Assembly (NCBI GenBank): GCA_050731755.1
Contig: JBOHPP010000080.1
Location: forward strand, 1 to 15,582
Length of the DNA stretch: 15,582 bases
Origin: JBOHPP01 sp050731755
GTDB lineage: Bacteria; Methylomirabilota; Methylomirabilia; Rokubacteriales; CSP1-6
Direction of reading: 5' to 3'
Part shown: one piece after another, positions 13,316 to 15,582 of the stretch
Layout: every line of letters starts with the position of its first letter
Numbering within the stretch: position 1 is the stretch's first letter
Made by a program: the position numbers and the translations under genes
The notes under the pieces: model-generated
Databases searched by the model: none
Seen by the model: only the letters and a program-made list of their open reading frames with translations
Told to the model about the DNA's origin: nothing

Positions 13316-14536
13316 TCAACGGTTTCGGATGCCCCACTGCCAGAGGGTCACGATCGATCGCCGCTGAACGGCGGCGTCGCGGGAGCGGACGGCGGCCGGC
13401 AGCGGCAGCAGCCGCCACACGTCATCGAGGGCCGGCCCTCCCCGGTCCAGCGCGAAATACGCGCGGCTGCCGGCCAGGTACAGGAGGGCGCGCGGCGTCG
13501 AGCGCCAGAACAGTCGCGCCGCTCGCACGTGCGAGAGGGGCAGGGGTGCCGGCACCGGGTTGAGCACGAGCTTGGCCCAGTCCCACGCCCGCTGCGTGAA
13601 CGATGGCGTGCGCGCCCAGCGCGCCAGCAGGGCCGGCAGCTCGGCGCGCCGTCCGAGCAGCTGCTCCAGCTCCCACCGCAGCACCGCCGCCACCGCGGGG
13701 ATGGCGGCAAGCATCCGGCGGCGAAGCCACGTCCGCTGCTCCTCCAGGGCCGCCGCCGCCCCCAGCCGCTCGAAGTATCCGGTCGGGTCCGCTTTGGCCC
13801 GCCCGGCCAGCGCCAGGTCTTCGAGGAAGCCCGACGGAAGCGAGGCTTCCAGCGACGGCGTCTCGGCCACGAGCCGGCGGAAGGCGGCCGGGCGCTCCCG
13901 GTACAGCGCCGTGTGGATGCCGGCGAAGGCGAGGGCCGAGCCGGCCAGGTCGAGCGTCAGCTTCAAGCGCTGGTAGGCGGCGTCGATCAGGCCGTCGCCG
14001 CGGAGGCCGCCGATCCGCTCCCACGTTGCCAGCTGCTCGATCAGCCGATTGAACAGGAGGTACACGGCGTCTTCGCGAGGAATCGCCTCCGCGCCGAGGG
14101 GGGGGATGAGCTCCAGCAGGTCGGAGTCGCCCCAGAGCACCTTGCCGTGATGGCGCAGGTCGTACACGAAGATCGAAGGACGCGCGCGGCGGCGCAGGAA
14201 CGGCAGGCCGAGGGGGCCGAACTCGACGTCGACGCGCACTCCGCCGGCGGCGAGCCGCGCGCGGGCTTCGCGAGCCCAGGCCGGCATCATGCGGCGCAAC
14301 CGGTCGTTGGGAGCGCGGGCGAGAACCACGAAGAACTCGAAGTCACCCAGGATCTTGAGCCCGTCGCCGAGCGGCAGCACCGTGCCCTCGCCCCGGGCGA
14401 AGCTGCCGGTGAGGACGACGGCCACCAGATCCGAGGCCGGCACGCGATCGGTGAGCACGCTCACGCAGGTGGCCAGGGCCTGGCGGATGGGCACCTCGTG
14501 CAGCGGCTGGCGGCACAGGGGGAACTCGAGATTCAC
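13316..14536 (-). CDS. Nucleotidyltransferase-fold protein
   Basis: A 406-residue protein starting at GTG 14536, which overlaps the kinase stop as GTGA; no ATG fits as well. The N-terminal domain has the DNA polymerase beta-type nucleotidyltransferase signature: GSFARGEG at 44-51, the metal-binding pair Asp65/Glu67 in GDFEFF, and a third acidic pair Asp103/Glu105 in RVDVEFG. YDLRHHGKVLWGD (125-137) also resembles this fold. Residues 150-406 are mostly helical and Arg/Leu-rich, without a motif I recognise. All three acidic positions are intact, so activity is likely: transfer of a nucleoside monophosphate to a small molecule, sugar phosphate or protein. It lies between a P-loop kinase and a phosphodiesterase in a glycan operon, which suggests a three-step phosphate chemistry, but the substrate is unknown. 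Confidence 0.75.
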   Translation of the reverse strand: MNLEFPLCRQPLHEVPIRQALATCVSVLTDRVPASDLVAVVLTGSFARGEGTVLPLGDGLKILGDFEFFVVLARAPNDRLRRMMPAWAREARARLAAGGVRVDVEFGPLGLPFLRRRARPSIFVYDLRHHGKVLWGDSDLLELIPPLGAEAIPREDAVYLLFNRLIEQLATWERIGGLRGDGLIDAAYQRLKLTLDLAGSALAFAGIHTALYRERPAAFRRLVAETPSLEASLPSGFLEDLALAGRAKADPTGYFERLGAAAALEEQRTWLRRRMLAAIPAVAAVLRWELEQLLGRRAELPALLARWARTPSFTQRAWDWAKLVLNPVPAPLPLSHVRAARLFWRSTPRALLYLAGSRAYFALDRGGPALDDVWRLLPLPAAVRSRDAAVQRRSIVTLWQWGIRNR

Positions 14537-15177
14537 GCCGCGCGCGCTCCTCCCGGGGACCCCTGCTGGGCGAGCCGCGCCCGGATCACGGCGGACGCGA
14601 CCTCGACCACGGCCTCGAGGCGGCCGGCGTTGACGAGCACCAGATCGGCCCACGCCTTCGTCGGCTCGACGTAGCGGACGTGGGCAGGGAGCACCGTGTC
14701 TCGGCATTGGGCGAGGACGGCCTCCGCCGTGCGGCCACGCTCGGTGACATCGCGGGTGACGCGTCGGGCCAATCTCAGATCGGCCGGAGCCTCGACATAA
14801 ATGCGGAAGTCGAGCAGTTCGCGCACCCGCGCGTCGTGAAGCAGCAGGATGCCCTCCACGAGCACCACCTCGCGCGGTTCCACCCGTTGGCCCCGGCCCA
14901 GGCGGCGATGGGTGACGAAGCAGTAGCGCGGCGCCTCGATGGCCCGGCCCTGGCGGAGCGCGGCCAGGTGGGCCAGGAAGAAATCCTGATCGAGCGCGTC
15001 CGGCACGTCGAAGTTCAGCGCGCCCCGCTCGGCGGGGTTGGTGTCCCCACGGTCGCAGTAGTAGGCGTCGTGGGCCAGCAGGGCCACGCGTCCAGGGCTG
15101 AGGGCGGCCACCAGTGCCCGGGTGAGCGCCGTCTTGCCGCCGCCGCTGCCGCCCGCCACGCCGACCACATAGGGCAT
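14533..15177 (-). CDS. udk: Uridine kinase-like P-loop kinase
   Basis: A 214-residue protein from ATG 15177; GTG 15180 one codon upstream is possible and overlaps the preceding stop. The Walker A loop is GGSGGGKT (9-16), followed by HDAYY (36-40), RYCFVTHRR (84-92), VEGILLLHDARVRELLDFRI (108-127), the lid-type RRVTRDVTERGR (138-149), and VRYVEPTKAWADLV (167-180). These are the ordered motifs of the uridine kinase/phosphoribulokinase family, which phosphorylates uridine, cytidine or related polyols with ATP in the cytoplasm. The length is that of a normal uridine kinase. Its place inside a glycan operon, overlapping both neighbours, suggests a dedicated role such as supplying nucleotide or phosphorylating a precursor rather than general salvage. 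The symbol reflects family resemblance, not a proven substrate. Confidence 0.82.
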   Translation of the reverse strand: MPYVVGVAGGSGGGKTALTRALVAALSPGRVALLAHDAYYCDRGDTNPAERGALNFDVPDALDQDFFLAHLAALRQGRAIEAPRYCFVTHRRLGRGQRVEPREVVLVEGILLLHDARVRELLDFRIYVEAPADLRLARRVTRDVTERGRTAEAVLAQCRDTVLPAHVRYVEPTKAWADLVLVNAGRLEAVVEVASAVIRARLAQQGSPGGARAA

Positions 15178-15582
15178 CACGCAGCCCTCTCTGCGGGCAC
15201 CGTCCCGGCGACCCGGCCCAGCAGAGCCTCATAGCGCCGGATGATGGCCGGCCAGCCGTAGGCCGCTTCCACGAGCGCGCGAGCCTCGTGCGCCAGCCGG
15301 TCGGCCAGCGCCGGATCGCCCAGCAGGGTCAGCACGGCCTCGGCCATCGCGTCGTCACTCGCCGCGGCGAGCACGTGCTGGCCGGCGACGACCTCGGTCA
15401 GGCCGGAGAGGCTGCGCGGCGACGCCACGACCGGCGTACCCAAGGCCATGGCCTCGAGCACCCTGTTCTTCGTGCCGAACCCGGCGCGCAGCGGGCTCAC
15501 CGCGATCGCCGCGCCCCAGATGCTGGGCCGGAGGTCGGGCACGGCGGCCGTTACCCGGACGCCGGGCAGCGCAGCCAGGGCC
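15177..15582 (-). CDS. GT4-type sugar transferase, C-terminal part (5' end outside window)
   Basis: The frame is open from the window edge to TGA at 15177-15179, about 134 residues. It shows the C-terminal donor-binding region of a GT-B transferase: VRVTAAVPDLRPSIWGAAI, then VSPLRAGFGTKNRVLEAMAL and GTPVVASPRSLSGL, ending in a helical region with YGWPAIIRRYEALLG. The PDLRP...APL...G..N.VLEAMA pattern recalls the sugar transferases associated with PEP-CTERM/EpsH1 exosortase systems (the TIGR03087 type), which fits the exosortase downstream; that subfamily call is inference. It is the earliest visible gene of the minus-strand operon and its stop overlaps the kinase start. Confidence 0.75.
   Translation of the reverse strand, partial: ALAALPGVRVTAAVPDLRPSIWGAAIAVSPLRAGFGTKNRVLEAMALGTPVVASPRSLSGLTEVVAGQHVLAAASDDAMAEAVLTLLGDPALADRLAHEARALVEAAYGWPAIIRRYEALLGRVAGTVPAERAA

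Noticed and set aside
13298..14674. A 458-codon plus-strand frame opposite the nucleotidyltransferase gene
   Set aside because: Arg/Gln/Gly-rich shadow; the minus strand carries intact nucleotidyltransferase motifs.

Overview
The window is high-GC DNA, densely coding, with strong G/C bias at third codon positions. It carries Gram-negative cell-surface functions: an exosortase, a Wzx-type flippase, a Wzy/O-antigen-ligase-type protein, an AsmA/DUF748 protein and several glycosyltransferases. Together with a G-rich palindrome of the GGAGGGGG...CCCCCTCC type, this suggests an uncultivated high-GC soil or groundwater bacterium, for example Rokubacteria/Methylomirabilota or a deltaproteobacterial or acidobacterial relative. 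That placement is inference; no rRNA or marker gene is present.

Layout. (1) Positions 1-4016, plus strand: the end of an Ig-like-repeat protein, a small coupled Ig-like protein, an intergenic palindrome with a candidate sigma-54 promoter, then an O-antigen ligase/polymerase family membrane protein overlapping a secreted glycoside-hydrolase-like protein. (2) Positions 4022-7246, minus strand, converging on region 1 with a 5-bp gap: CBS-domain protein, Hsp20 small heat-shock protein, DoxX-like membrane protein and a DUF748/AsmA-like protein. This looks like a stress or envelope-maintenance set, with two candidate sigma-54 promoters. (3) Positions 7389-15582, minus strand: a tightly packed exopolysaccharide operon. 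In transcription order it holds a GT4-type sugar transferase (5' end outside the window), a uridine-kinase-like P-loop kinase, a nucleotidyltransferase-fold protein, an alkaline-phosphatase-superfamily phosphodiesterase, a GT4 glycosyltransferase, a membrane GT2 glycosyltransferase, and a 768-residue protein that joins a Wzx-type flippase to an exosortase.

How the genes may work together. The glycosyltransferases would build a lipid-linked glycan on the cytoplasmic face and the flippase half of the fusion would move it across the membrane. The plus-strand Wzy/ligase protein would polymerise or transfer it, and the secreted glycosidase-like protein would trim or bind it. The exosortase half would cleave and anchor PEP-CTERM-type proteins, none of which is visible here. 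The kinase, nucleotidyltransferase and phosphodiesterase trio is an unusual insertion that could activate or modify a precursor, but its substrates cannot be read from sequence.

The most notable points are the single-polypeptide flippase-exosortase fusion with intact Cys/Arg/His catalytic residues, three sigma-54-like GG-N10-GC promoters in front of three transcription units, an in-frame TGA between a well-placed ribosome site and the start of the Wzy-like gene, and a palindrome-derived 30-bp repeat that has become the C-terminal tail of the phosphodiesterase. No rRNA, tRNA, insertion sequence, integrase or CRISPR array was seen.
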